Position numbers and translations under genes: made by a program. A model generated the notes under the pieces. It did not search any database and was not told where the DNA came from. It worked only from the letters and a program-made list of their open reading frames with translations. A stretch of DNA of 64,000 bases from Xanthomonas cissicola (GTDB lineage: Bacteria; Pseudomonadota; Gammaproteobacteria; Xanthomonadales; Xanthomonadaceae), in contig NZ_VZPL01000004.1 in NCBI RefSeq assembly GCF_008801575.1, positions 62,001 to 126,000 on the forward strand, read 5' to 3'. Shown one piece after another: positions 32,312 through 43,141 of the stretch. Each line of letters opens with the position of its first letter. Within the stretch, counting starts at the first letter, position 1.

Positions 32312-32977
32312 ATGAGCACGATCGGCAGCGATCTCTACAAAAGCCTTGGCCTGAGTACCAGCAGCACCGTCGCCAAGAAGGAGGATGCACTCGGCCAGGC
32401 CGACTTCCTCAAATTGATGACCGAACAGCTACAGCATCAAGACCCGCTCAAACCGATGGAAAACAGCGCGTTTCTCGGGCAGTTGGCGCAGTTTTCCACC
32501 GTGCAGGGCATTGGCGACCTCAATACCAAGGTCAGCAACTTCTCCGACTCCATGAACAGCGACCAGGTGCTCAAGGGCGCAGCGCTGGTTGGCCACGACG
32601 TGCTGGTGCCCTCGGCGCAGGTCGCGATCGATGCCACCGGCTCGGCCAAGGGCGTGGTCGCCGCGACCTCGGCCGGTTTCGTCAATTTCGAAATCACCGA
32701 CGCCAACGGCACCTTCGTCAAACAGATCAGCGTGCCGGCCAGCGCTGCCGGTGAAGTGTCGTTTGACTGGGATGGCACCGACGCAAACGGCAATCGCATG
32801 GCGGCCGGCAAGTACGGCGTGACTGCCACCCAGACCGACACCGCCGGCTCCAAAAGCAAGTTGTCTACCTATGTCCAGGCACCGGTGGACAGCGTCACGA
32901 TCGGCTCGGACGGTCTGTATCTCAACCTGACCGGGCTAGGCACTTCCCCGCTCGCCAACGTGCTCCGCGTCAGCTGA
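32312..32977 (+). CDS. flgD: Flagellar hook assembly protein FlgD
   Basis: Hook cap scaffold of 221 residues needed to polymerise FlgE and removed when the hook is complete. The conserved N-terminal export/assembly segment reads DFLKLMTEQLQHQDPLKPM, followed by ENSAFLGQLAQFSTVQGI. The rest is the FlgD Tudor/fibronectin-like beta domain, including FDWDGTDANGNRMAAGKYGV. It lies between flgC and flgE in the usual order. Confidence 0.95.
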   Translation: MSTIGSDLYKSLGLSTSSTVAKKEDALGQADFLKLMTEQLQHQDPLKPMENSAFLGQLAQFSTVQGIGDLNTKVSNFSDSMNSDQVLKGAALVGHDVLVPSAQVAIDATGSAKGVVAATSAGFVNFEITDANGTFVKQISVPASAAGEVSFDWDGTDANGNRMAAGKYGVTATQTDTAGSKSKLSTYVQAPVDSVTIGSDGLYLNLTGLGTSPLANVLRVS

Positions 32978-33008
32978 GCCGGCAACCAACACTTAAAGGA
33001 ACTCGTCC

Positions 33009-34232
33009 ATGGGCTTCAATACCTCGTTGTCCGGCATCAACGCAGCCAATGCCGATCTGAACGTCACCTCCAACAACATCGCCAACGTCAACACGACCGG
33101 GTTCAAGGAATCGCGCGCCGAGTTTGCCGACATGTTCCAGAGCACCAGCTACGGCCTGTCGCGCAATGCGGTCGGTTCGGGCGTGCGCGTCAGCAACGTG
33201 GCCCAGCAGTTCTCGCAGGGCAATATCGACCCGACCGGGCGCAGCCTGGACCTGGCGGTCTCCGGCGAAGGCTTCTTCACCGTCTCGTCGAACGGCGCCA
33301 AGATGTATACCCGCGCCGGCAATTTCCAGACCGATGCCAACGGCTATGTGGTCAACCCGCAGGGCGCACGCCTGCAGGTATTCGCACCCAACCCCAGCGG
33401 CAACGGTTTCGACGTGGGCCGCCTGTCGGACCTGCAGTTGCTGACCACCGACAGCCCGCCGAAATCCACCTCCACGGTCAACCTGGCCTTCACCCTGCCC
33501 GGCAATGCCACCGCGCCGACGGTGACCCCGTTCAATCCGGCCGACGACAAGACCTATAGCCACTCCACCGGCGGCATCAATGTCTACGACTCGCTGGGCG
33601 TCAGCCATGTGCAGACCTCCTACTTCGTCAAGACCGCCAACCCCAACGAGTGGCAGGTCTACAACTACGTGGACGGTGCTGCGGTCGGCGCCCCGACCAC
33701 CCTGCAGTTCTCCGATACCGGCGCGCTGACCACCCCGGCCAACGGCATCATCGCGATGGACCCGTTCACCCCGAGCACCGGCGCGGGCGTGCTGAACATG
33801 CAGCTCAACGTCACTGGCTCCACCCAGTACGGCGAAGCCTTCGCCCTGCGCGACACGCGCCAGGACGGCTACGCCAGCGGCAAGCTCAACGAAATCAGCA
33901 TCGACACCAGCGGCGTGGTGTTCGCACGCTATTCCAACGGCGCCGACAAACCGCTGGGCCAGGTCGCGCTGAGCAGCTTCGTCAACCCGCAGGGCCTGCA
34001 GTCGCAGGGCAACAACATGTGGGCCGAGAGCTACACCTCCGGTGCCGCCCGCACCGGCGCGCCGGACACCTCGGACCTGGGCCAGATCGAATCCGGCTCG
34101 CTGGAAGCCTCCACGGTGGACCTGACCGAGCAGCTGGTGAACATGATCGTGGCCCAGCGCAACTTCCAGGCCAACTCGCAGATGATCTCGACCCAGGATC
34201 AGGTCACCCAGACGATCATCAATATTCGTTAA
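33009..34232 (+). CDS. flgE: Flagellar hook protein FlgE
   Basis: Hook subunit of 407 residues, about the usual length. The N-terminal D0 helix reads FNTSLSGINAANADLNVTSN followed by NIANVNTTGFKESRAEFADMF; the C-terminal D0 helix ends LTEQLVNMIVAQRNFQANSQMISTQDQVTQTIINIR. The middle domains are Thr/Asn-rich beta-structure. An AAAGGA Shine-Dalgarno sequence precedes ATG 33009. A family A repeat lies between this gene and flgF. Confidence 0.96.
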   Translation: MGFNTSLSGINAANADLNVTSNNIANVNTTGFKESRAEFADMFQSTSYGLSRNAVGSGVRVSNVAQQFSQGNIDPTGRSLDLAVSGEGFFTVSSNGAKMYTRAGNFQTDANGYVVNPQGARLQVFAPNPSGNGFDVGRLSDLQLLTTDSPPKSTSTVNLAFTLPGNATAPTVTPFNPADDKTYSHSTGGINVYDSLGVSHVQTSYFVKTANPNEWQVYNYVDGAAVGAPTTLQFSDTGALTTPANGIIAMDPFTPSTGAGVLNMQLNVTGSTQYGEAFALRDTRQDGYASGKLNEISIDTSGVVFARYSNGADKPLGQVALSSFVNPQGLQSQGNNMWAESYTSGAARTGAPDTSDLGQIESGSLEASTVDLTEQLVNMIVAQRNFQANSQMISTQDQVTQTIINIR

Positions 34233-34236
34233 AGCC

Positions 34237-34361
34237 GGGATTGGTGATTCGGGATTAGGGATTGGTAAAAGCCGGCACTCCGTCAATCGGTGACCGGCCC
34301 TGCCCCCTCAAATCCCGAGTCGCAACAGTCCGCCTTTACGAATCCCCAATCCCGAATCTCA
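34237..34361. repeat. Dispersed inverted-repeat element family A, copy 3
   Basis: Left arm GATTCGGGATTAGGG and on to TTGGTAAAAGCC (34246-34274); right arm TTTACGAATCCCCAATCC through CGAATCTC (34334-34361). The arms match over about 26 bases with only a few differences. It sits inside the flagellar operon, starting five bases after the flgE stop and ending 14 bases before flgF. Confidence 0.82.
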
Positions 34362-34375
34362 AGTCTCGGTGTCCC

Positions 34376-35131
34376 ATGGATAAAGCCCTCTACGTCGCGA
34401 TGACCGGTGCCCGCGCCTCACTGCAGGCGCAAAGTACCGTCTCGCACAACCTCGCCAACGTCGATACGGTGGGATTCAAGGCTGCGTTGGCCAACACCGA
34501 GGCGTTCAAGATCCAGGGCAAGGGCTATCCGTCGCGGATCGATGCGCTGCATGTGGACCAAGGGTTCGATCGTAGCCAGGGCCATCAGAAGGTCACCGGC
34601 AACCCGCTGGACGTGTCGCTGCAGCAGGACCGCTGGTTGGCGGTGCAGTCGCCCGACGGCAGCGAGGCCTACACCCGCAACGGCGAATTGGCGCTTACCG
34701 CCAATGGCCAACTGGTCACCGCCAACGGGCATGCGGTGCTGGACGAAGGCGGCAACCCGATGACGATCCCGCCGCACCAGGCGATGGAGATCGGCAGCGA
34801 CGGCAGTATTTCGATCATTCCGCAGGGCGAAGGCCCGCAGACCATGGCCATCGTCGGCAAGATGAAGGTGGTGGATGCGCCCGCCGACCGTTTGACGCGG
34901 CGCCCCGACGGGCTGATGCGCAACACCAGCACCGACCCGGCGCAGGCATTTGCAGTAGCCACCGGCAAGACCATCAACAGCGGCATGCTAGAAGGCAGCA
35001 ATGTGGACGCGGCCGGCGCACTGGTGGAAATGATCCAGCTGCAACGGCAGTTCGAAATGCAGGTCAAGATCATCAAGAACGGCGACGACAACGCGCAATC
35101 GGCCAATTCGCTGCTGCGGGTGAGCGGCTAA
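34376..35131 (+). CDS. flgF: Flagellar basal-body rod protein FlgF
   Basis: Proximal rod protein of 251 residues, with N-terminal MDKALYVAMTGARASLQAQ and the STVSHNLANVDTVGFKAAL signature, and the C-terminal helix GALVEMIQLQRQFEMQVKII. ATG 34376 is the family-consistent start; the in-frame upstream part from 34262 is repeat DNA. No clear Shine-Dalgarno sequence precedes the start, because the family A repeat ends 14 bases upstream. It is the last gene of the flgB operon before a 775-base gap. Confidence 0.94.
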   Translation: MDKALYVAMTGARASLQAQSTVSHNLANVDTVGFKAALANTEAFKIQGKGYPSRIDALHVDQGFDRSQGHQKVTGNPLDVSLQQDRWLAVQSPDGSEAYTRNGELALTANGQLVTANGHAVLDEGGNPMTIPPHQAMEIGSDGSISIIPQGEGPQTMAIVGKMKVVDAPADRLTRRPDGLMRNTSTDPAQAFAVATGKTINSGMLEGSNVDAAGALVEMIQLQRQFEMQVKIIKNGDDNAQSANSLLRVSG

Positions 35132-35309
35132 GCGCAGCTCATGCGGGCTGCGCCTTCGTGCCAGCCAGCGCTGTTGGCAATCGAAAGCCAGCTTGGCAGG
35201 TTTTCTGCAGAGCGAATGATCTGGGCTTACGCTGCAGACGAGCTGATCTTCGCCCTCGCTGCAGGGCCCTTGCCCCCGCCCACCATCGCCAGACACGCGG
35301 CAAGTAGGT

Positions 35310-35588
35310 CCCTACAAGCTCAATGGCTGCATACAAGCCGCCAAGGGTCCCACGACGGTGGGCGGGCAAGGACCAGTCAAATTGGTCGATGGGTCGAGCT
35401 TTCAACAAAGCAGTAGGCAAACCGTGCAACGCGGTGTCTTCGTTCTTCGGTAGAACCACCAGCCAACTGTCTGGTGCGGTGCCCTTGCTGCTTGCGGGAC
35501 CGTTGGCGGCATGGATGCCGCCATCGCGCCCCCATGGATGGGTTCACGGTGTGTCCCGCAAACGGTGAGGGCACCGCGCCCTCGACAG
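35310..35588 (+). repeat. Dispersed repeat family B, copy 2
   Basis: The better-preserved copy of the repeat also seen at 19640-19897. The core 35458-35588 starts ACCAGCCAACTGTCTGGTGC and includes a perfect palindrome GGCGGCATGGATGCCGCC (35505-35522), then GTGTCCCGCAAACGGTGAGG and CGCGCCCTCGACAG. Confidence 0.72.
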
Positions 35589-35838
35589 ACCCAGCTTTTG
35601 CCTCAAGCCCGGACCAAGCTCAAGCAAGACACGGCCAACAACGCACCCGCTTGCCGCCAAGCGCGCGATCCGCCCCTGATCGAGCGCTCAACCGGCAACA
35701 GATTTCAAAGCGGATCCATGCCCAGCCCCACCGCTGCCGCTGACACCTGCTCCCAGCTGCCGCCCCTGCCCTACGCACCCGCAGCAACCCCCACTCCACG
35801 TGACCCACCGCACACCCGGCAGAAAACCGGCGCCGCTT

Positions 35839-35854
35839 TGGCACGGCACGTGCA
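35839..35854 (+). promoter_or_regulatory. Sigma-54 promoter of the flgGHIJKL operon
   Basis: TGGCACGGCACGTGCA: perfect TGGCACG, correct GG-N10-GC spacing and one mismatch (G for T) in TTGCA. It lies 53 bases before the flgG ATG and lets the distal operon be expressed despite the gap after flgF. Confidence 0.87.
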
Positions 35855-35906
35855 TATACCCAGCCGTGCCCGGAACACATCCCCGGGTCTAACGAGGAAT
35901 CGGGTC

Positions 35907-36692
35907 ATGAATCAGGCTTTGTGGGTCGCCAAAACCGGACTGGATGCGCAGCAGACGCGCATGTCGGTCATTTCCAACAACCTGGCCAATACCAATACCA
36001 CCGGCTTCAAGCGCGACCGTGCCGCGTTCGAAGACCTGTTGTACCAACAGGTGCGTGCGCCCGGCGGCTCGACCTCCGCGCAGACGCAGCTGCCGACCGG
36101 CCTGCAACTGGGTACCGGCGTGCGCGTGGTGTCCACGTTCAAGGGCTTCGACCAGGGCAGCCAGCAGCAGACCGGCCGCGCGCTGGACGTGATGGTCAAC
36201 GGCCGCGGCTTCTTCGAAGTGCAGATGCCCGATGGCACCTCCGCCTATACCCGCGACGGCACCTTCCAGATCAATGCCCAGGGCGAACTGGTCACCAATA
36301 GCGGCTACCCGCTGCAGCCCGGCATCCAGGTGCCGGAAGGCGCGCAGTCGCTGACCATCGGCAACGACGGCACCATCAGCGTGACCCTCGCCGGCCAGGC
36401 CGCCGCGCAGGAAATCGGCGCACTGACGCTGACCGACTTCATCAACCCCTCGGGCCTGCAGGCCAAGGGCGAGAACCTGTTCGTCGAAACCACCGCTTCG
36501 GGCCCCGCACAAAACGGCACCCCCGGCCTCAACGGCCTGGGTACCACCGTGCAGGGCGCACTGGAAGGCAGCAACGTCAATACGGTGGAAGAGCTGGTGA
36601 GCATGATCGAGACGCAGCGCGCCTACGAAATGAATGCCAAGGCCATCTCCACCACCGACTCGATGCTCGGTTACTTGAACAACAACGTCTGA
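35907..36692 (+). CDS. flgG: Flagellar basal-body rod protein FlgG
   Basis: Distal rod subunit of 261 residues, the typical length. N-terminal MNQALWVAKTGLDAQQTRM and SVISNNLANTNTTGFKRDRA match the family closely; the C-terminal helix is NTVEELVSMIETQRAYEMNA followed by KAISTTDSMLGYLNN. AACGAGG precedes ATG 35907, and the longer in-frame frame from 35511 is Pro/Arg-rich and not part of FlgG. It heads the flgG-flgL operon behind its own sigma-54 promoter. Confidence 0.97.
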   Translation: MNQALWVAKTGLDAQQTRMSVISNNLANTNTTGFKRDRAAFEDLLYQQVRAPGGSTSAQTQLPTGLQLGTGVRVVSTFKGFDQGSQQQTGRALDVMVNGRGFFEVQMPDGTSAYTRDGTFQINAQGELVTNSGYPLQPGIQVPEGAQSLTIGNDGTISVTLAGQAAAQEIGALTLTDFINPSGLQAKGENLFVETTASGPAQNGTPGLNGLGTTVQGALEGSNVNTVEELVSMIETQRAYEMNAKAISTTDSMLGYLNNNV

Positions 36693-36730
36693 TCGACTCG
36701 CCGCTCCTCGCACTCTCAGGAATCAACGCC

Positions 36731-38552
<1,822 letters not shown>

Positions 38553-38553
38553 C

Positions 38554-39732
38554 ATGCGTATCGCAGCCTCGCCCATTGATCTCAACCCGAGCACCAAGGC
38601 CGATCCCGCAAAGATCGACAAGGTCTCCCGTCAGCTCGAAGGTCAGTTCGCGCAGATGCTGGTCAAGAGCATGCGCGATGCGAGCTCCGGCGACCCGATG
38701 TTTCCGGGCCAGAACCAGATGTTCCGCGAAATGTACGACCAGCAGATGGCCAAGGCGTTGACCGACGGCAAGGGGCTGGGTCTGTCGGCGATGATTTCCA
38801 AGCAGCTCAGTGGCGATACGGGCGGCCCGGCCTTGAACACCTCGTTGAGCACCGCCGAAGCGGCGAAGGCGTACGCCCTGGTCGCCGGCAAGCGCGATGC
38901 CTCGTTGCCGCTGCCCGCCCGCGATGGTGCGGCCACCGGCACCACGACCGGCAGCGTGGCGAAGGCGGCCCTGGGCGCAGGCAACCTGAGCGGCATCGGC
39001 ATGAGCCAGGTGCTGGATCTGATTGCCGGGCGTACCGGCGCTGGCGAAGCCGGCAGCGACGATGCTGCCGCGCTGAGCTGGCCGTCGGCCAACGATCGCT
39101 GGGCCGACGTGGCCGCCAGCGATGCGGCCGATGCCAATGCCGCGGTGAATGCGAGTGCCGCCAGCAGCGCCGCTGCCAGCCTGGGCGAGCGCACGCCGGA
39201 AGGCTTTGTCGCCAAGATCTGGACGCATGCGCAAAAAGCCGCGCGCGAACTGGGGGTGGACCCGCGCGCGCTGGTGGCACAGGCCGCATTGGAAACCGGC
39301 TGGGGCCGTCGCGGCATCGGCAACGGTGGCGACTCCAACAACCTGTTCGGCATCAAGGCCACCGGCTGGAGCGGCGACAAGGTCACCACCGGCACCCACG
39401 AATACGTCAACGGCGTCAAGACCACCGAAACCGCGGATTTCCGCGCCTATGGCTCGGCCGAGGAGAGCTTTGCCGACTACGTGCGGCTGCTGAAGAACAA
39501 CAGCCGTTACCAGACCGCGCTGCAGGCCGGCACCGATATCAAGGGTTTTGCACGCGGCTTGCAACAAGCCGGGTACGCCACCGATCCGGGCTATGCGGCC
39601 AAGATCGCGGCGATCGCCAACGGCCCGACCATCGACCGTGCGGTGGCCGCCATCGGCAACGCGGCGGCCGATCTGTCCAACCGCTATGCCAGTACCGCCG
39701 AGCCGGCCGGACTCGGCACCATCCGTCGCTGA
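38554..39732 (+). CDS. flgJ: Flagellar rod assembly protein / peptidoglycan hydrolase FlgJ
   Basis: A 392-residue bifunctional protein. The N-terminal rod-binding domain (about 18-95) includes LEGQFAQMLVKSMRDASSGDP. A long Ala/Ser/Thr-rich linker (about 100-205) is followed by a glucosaminidase domain (about 210-365) with the catalytic Glu in AALETGWGRRGIG and the NNLFGIKA and YSxE-like SAEESFADYVRLL blocks. It opens the peptidoglycan for the rod. The linker is longer than in E. coli FlgJ (313 residues). Confidence 0.96.
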   Translation: MRIAASPIDLNPSTKADPAKIDKVSRQLEGQFAQMLVKSMRDASSGDPMFPGQNQMFREMYDQQMAKALTDGKGLGLSAMISKQLSGDTGGPALNTSLSTAEAAKAYALVAGKRDASLPLPARDGAATGTTTGSVAKAALGAGNLSGIGMSQVLDLIAGRTGAGEAGSDDAAALSWPSANDRWADVAASDAADANAAVNASAASSAAASLGERTPEGFVAKIWTHAQKAARELGVDPRALVAQAALETGWGRRGIGNGGDSNNLFGIKATGWSGDKVTTGTHEYVNGVKTTETADFRAYGSAEESFADYVRLLKNNSRYQTALQAGTDIKGFARGLQQAGYATDPGYAAKIAAIANGPTIDRAVAAIGNAAADLSNRYASTAEPAGLGTIRR

Positions 39733-39743
39733 GGTAAACGCTC

Positions 39744-41618
39744 ATGTCCATCATGTCCACCGGGACCAGCGCGCTCATCGCCTTCCAACGGGCGTTGTCG
39801 ACCGTTAGCCATAACGTCGCCAACATCAATACCGAAGGCTATAGCCGCCAACGTGTGGAATTTGCAACGCGCACGCCCACCGACATGGGCTACGCGTTCG
39901 TGGGCAATGGCGCCAAGATCACCGATGTGGGCCGGGTCGCCGACCAGCTGGCCATCTCGCGCCTGCTCGACAGCGGCGGCGAACTCTCGCGCCTGCAGCA
40001 GCTGTCCTCGCTGTCCAACCGCGTCGACGCGCTGTACTCCAACACCGCCACCAACGTGGCCGGGCTGTGGTCGAATTTCTTCGATTCCACCAGCGCGGTA
40101 TCGTCCAACGCCTCCTCCACCGCCGAGCGCCAGAGCATGCTCGACAGCGGCAATTCGCTGGCGACGCGCTTCAAGCAGCTCAACGGGCAGATGGACAGCC
40201 TGAGCAACGAAGTCAACAGTGGGTTGACCTCCTCGGTGGACGAAGTCAACCGCTTGACGCAGCAGATCGCCAAGCTCAACGGCACCATCGGCAGCAGTGC
40301 CCAGGCGGCAGCGCCGGACATGCTGGATCAGCGCGACGCGCTGGTGAGCAAGCTGGTCGGTTTTACCGGCGGCACCGCGGTGATCCAGGACGGCGGCTTC
40401 ATGAACGTTTTCACCGCCGGCGGCCAGCCGCTGGTGGTCGGTACCACCTCTTCCAAACTCGTCACCGTTGCCGACCCGTATCAGCCGACCAAGCTGCAGG
40501 TGGCGATGCAGACCCAAGGCCAGAACGTCAGCCTCAGCGCCAGTTCGCTGGGCGGCCAGATCGGCGGTCTGCTGGAATTTCGCAGCAGCGTGCTGGAGCC
40601 GACCCAGGCCGAACTCGGCCGCCTGGCCGTGGGCATGGCCAGCACCTTCAATGCCGGCCACAGCCAGGGAATGGACTTGTATGGCGCGATGGGCGGCAAC
40701 TTCTTCAATATCGGTTCGCCTACCGTTGCCGCCAATCCGAGCAATACCGGCAGCGCATCGTTGAGCGCCAGTTTCAGCAACGTGAGCGCCATTGACGGCC
40801 AGAACGTCACGCTCAGCTTCGACGGCACCAACTGGAAGGCCATCAACGCCAGTACCGGCTCTGCCGTGCCGATGACCGGTACCGGCACCGCCGCCGACCC
40901 GCTGGTGCTCAATGGCGTCAGCATGGTGGTGGGCGGCACGCCGGCCAGCGGCGACAAGTTCCTGCTGCAGCCCACCGCCGGGCTGGCCGGCAGCTTGTCG
41001 GTGGCCATTACCGATCCCTCGCGGATTGCCGCCGCCACCCCGGTCAAGGCCACCGCCACGGTCGCCAACCTGGGTACCGGCAAGATCAGCGACGTCAAGG
41101 TCACCAATGCGCAGAACCCCGCGCTGCTGACCCCCTCGTCGATCGAGTTCATCGACGCCAACCAGTACACCATCGACGGCGCCGGCCCGTTCGCCTACAC
41201 CGCCGGCCAGACCATCAGCGCCAACGGCTGGAGCTTCACGCTGGACGGCGCGCCCAAGGCCGGCGACACCTTCGGCGTCGGCCCGATGGGCGCAGGCTCC
41301 AGCGACAACGGCAATGCCAAATTGCTGGCCAACATCGACGATGCCAAGGCGCTCAGCGGCGGCACGGTCACCCTCAATGGCGCGCTCTCCGGTCTGACCA
41401 CCTCGGTCGGTTCGGCCGCGCGTGCGGCCAGCTATTCGGCCGATGCGCAGAAGGTCATCAACGACCAGGCGCAGGCCAGCCGCGACTCGATTTCTGGCGT
41501 CAATCTCGACGAGGAAGCCGCCAACATGCTGAAGCTGCAGCAGGCCTACCAGGCCGCCGCACAGATGATCTCTACCGCCGACACCGTCTTCCAAGCCATC
41601 CTGGGTGCCGTACGCTGA
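39744..41618 (+). CDS. flgK: Flagellar hook-filament junction protein FlgK (HAP1)
   Basis: Junction protein of 624 residues. The N-terminal D0 region reads LIAFQRALSTVSHNVANINT followed by EGYSRQRVEF; the C-terminus ends GVNLDEEAANMLKLQQAYQA followed by AAQMISTADTVFQAIL. It is exported with help from FlgN. Its stop overlaps the flgL start (TGATG), giving balanced junction-protein synthesis. Confidence 0.96.
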   Translation: MSIMSTGTSALIAFQRALSTVSHNVANINTEGYSRQRVEFATRTPTDMGYAFVGNGAKITDVGRVADQLAISRLLDSGGELSRLQQLSSLSNRVDALYSNTATNVAGLWSNFFDSTSAVSSNASSTAERQSMLDSGNSLATRFKQLNGQMDSLSNEVNSGLTSSVDEVNRLTQQIAKLNGTIGSSAQAAAPDMLDQRDALVSKLVGFTGGTAVIQDGGFMNVFTAGGQPLVVGTTSSKLVTVADPYQPTKLQVAMQTQGQNVSLSASSLGGQIGGLLEFRSSVLEPTQAELGRLAVGMASTFNAGHSQGMDLYGAMGGNFFNIGSPTVAANPSNTGSASLSASFSNVSAIDGQNVTLSFDGTNWKAINASTGSAVPMTGTGTAADPLVLNGVSMVVGGTPASGDKFLLQPTAGLAGSLSVAITDPSRIAAATPVKATATVANLGTGKISDVKVTNAQNPALLTPSSIEFIDANQYTIDGAGPFAYTAGQTISANGWSFTLDGAPKAGDTFGVGPMGAGSSDNGNAKLLANIDDAKALSGGTVTLNGALSGLTTSVGSAARAASYSADAQKVINDQAQASRDSISGVNLDEEAANMLKLQQAYQAAAQMISTADTVFQAILGAVR

Positions 41619-42823
41619 TGACCGACCGTATCTCCACCAGCATGATGTACAGCCAGTCGGTCGCCTCGATGGGCGCCAAGCAGTCGCGGCTGAACCAGCT
41701 CGAATCGCAGCTCTCCAGTGGGCAGCGCCTGGTCACCGCCAAGGACGACCCGGTGGCTGCGGGCACGGCGGTCGGCCTGGACCGCGCCCTGGCGGCGATC
41801 ACGCGCTTCGGCGAAAACGCCAACAACGTGCAGAACCGGCTCGGGCTGCAGGAAAACGCGCTCTCGCAAGCCGGCGACAAAATGGCGCGCGTCACCGAAT
41901 TGGCGGTGCAGGCCAGCAATTCTTCGCTCAGCCCCGATGACCGCAAGGCGATCGCCTCGGAACTGACCGCGCTGCGCGAGAGCATGGTGAGCCTGGCCAA
42001 CAGCACCGACGGCACCGGGCGCTACCTGTTCGGCGGCACCGCCGATGGCAGTGCGCCTTTCATCAAGAGCAATGGCGGCGTCACCTACAACGGCGACCAG
42101 ACCCAGAAGCAGGTCGAAGTGGCGCCGGACACCTTCGTCAGCGACACCCTGCCCGGCAGCGAAATCTTCATGCGCATCCGCACCGGCGACGGCACCGTGG
42201 ATGCGCACGCCAACGCCGCCAACACGGGGACCGGCTTGCTGCTGGATTTCAGCCGCGATGCGAGCACCGGCAGCTGGAACGGCGGAAGTTACAGCGTGCA
42301 GTTCACCGCCGCCGACACCTACGAAGTGCGCGACAGCACCAATACGGTGGTCGGCACCGGCACCTACAAGGAGGGCGAAGACATCAACGCCGCCGGCGTG
42401 CGCATGCGCATCAGCGGCGCCCCGGCGGTAGGCGACAGTTTCCAGATTGGCGCCTCCGGTACCAAGGATGTGTTCTCCACCATCGGCGACCTGGTCGGCG
42501 CGCTCAACTCCGATACGCTGACCGCGCCACAGAAGACAGCGATGATCAACACGCTGCAGTCGTCGATGCGCGACATCACCCAGGCGTCTTCGAAGATGAT
42601 CGATGCGCGCGCCTCCGGCGGCGCGCAGTTGTCGGCCATCGACAATGCCAACGCATTTCTCGAATCCAACGAAGTCACCCTCAAGACCAGCCTGTCGTCG
42701 ATCCGCGATCTGGATTACGCCTCGGCGATCGGGCAGTACCAACTCGAGAAGGCCTCGTTGCAGGCCGCTCAAACGATTTTTCAGCAGATGCAGTCGTCGT
42801 CGTTGTTCAACATCATCCGCTGA
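41618..42823 (+). CDS. flgL: Flagellar hook-filament junction protein FlgL (HAP3)
   Basis: Second junction protein, 401 residues. N-terminal RISTSMMYSQSVASMGAKQS and the flagellin-like QLESQLSSGQRLVTAKDDPV are followed by flagellin-type coiled coils; the C-terminus is DLDYASAIGQYQLEKASLQA plus AQTIFQQMQSSSLFNII. It is translationally coupled to flgK and exported with FlgN. It is the last gene of the flgG operon before the fliC promoter region. Confidence 0.96.
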   Translation: MTDRISTSMMYSQSVASMGAKQSRLNQLESQLSSGQRLVTAKDDPVAAGTAVGLDRALAAITRFGENANNVQNRLGLQENALSQAGDKMARVTELAVQASNSSLSPDDRKAIASELTALRESMVSLANSTDGTGRYLFGGTADGSAPFIKSNGGVTYNGDQTQKQVEVAPDTFVSDTLPGSEIFMRIRTGDGTVDAHANAANTGTGLLLDFSRDASTGSWNGGSYSVQFTAADTYEVRDSTNTVVGTGTYKEGEDINAAGVRMRISGAPAVGDSFQIGASGTKDVFSTIGDLVGALNSDTLTAPQKTAMINTLQSSMRDITQASSKMIDARASGGAQLSAIDNANAFLESNEVTLKTSLSSIRDLDYASAIGQYQLEKASLQAAQTIFQQMQSSSLFNIIR

Positions 42824-42832
42824 TTTTGCCGC

Positions 42833-42850
42833 AGAAAACCTGGGTTTTCT
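42833..42850 (+). terminator. Weak hairpin after flgL
   Basis: AGAAAAC/GTTTTCT with loop CTGG, nine bases after the flgL stop; the stem is AT-rich and no T-tract follows. A second GC-rich hairpin, CCTGCGC/GCGCAGG, follows near 42856-42879. Together they may attenuate read-through into fliC. Confidence 0.4.
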
Positions 42851-42916
42851 TCGCTCCTGCGCGTGAGCGCTTGCGCAGGCGGACGGAGTTTATTTTTCGA
42901 AGATTTATACCAACGC

Positions 42917-42943
42917 TAAAGATTGGCGGGGTGCTGCCGAATA
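42917..42943 (+). promoter_or_regulatory. Possible upstream sigma-28 promoter of fliC
   Basis: TAAAGATT-N11-GCCGAATA: a good -35 with exact N11 spacing, but the -10 has A and T displaced relative to GCCGATAA. It lies 103 bases upstream of the main fliC promoter. Confidence 0.38.
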
Positions 42944-43019
42944 AACCAAACCCCGTGATACACAACGCTTACGTATTTCGTCCCGACGCAGAACGACAGT
43001 AAAAAATACTGAATTTCGC

Positions 43020-43046
43020 TAAAGGTTCCCGACGCAACGCCGTTAT
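43020..43046 (+). promoter_or_regulatory. Sigma-28 promoter of fliC
   Basis: TAAAGGTT-N11-GCCGTTAT with exact spacing and the same -10 as flgM. The predicted start near 43053 leaves a leader of about 90 bases that ends with the strong ribosome binding site AGGAGA before ATG 43142. Confidence 0.9.
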
Positions 43047-43141
43047 TCATCTCAGCAGCGGCAACGGCCAACTTGATGGCCCCCCTGCGGAGGCTCCAGG
43101 CAAGTCCCCCTTGCCGGAAAAATCGCTTAGGAGAAATCAAA

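Larger units (their letters stand above)
35132..35906. other. 775-base insertion-like gap between flgF and flgG
   Basis: flgF and flgG are usually nearly contiguous. Here the gap has no coding sequence I can support. It contains dispersed repeat family B copy 2 (about 35310-35588) and, near its end, a sigma-54 promoter for flgG. Open frames in it are short or an unconvincing Pro/Arg-rich extension of flgG. Confidence 0.75.

Noticed and set aside
34262-34375. N-terminal extension of FlgF
   Set aside because: It is encoded by the inverted-repeat element, and rod proteins begin at the MDKALY-type helix.
35511-35906. N-terminal extension of FlgG
   Set aside because: The added 132 residues are Pro/Arg/Thr-rich, overlap a dispersed repeat and the sigma-54 promoter, and are absent from the rod-protein family.
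39684-41594. A 636-codon open frame opposite flgK
   Set aside because: Antisense of a clearly conserved gene, Gly/Arg/His-rich, with no start signal; an artefact of GC-rich codon use.
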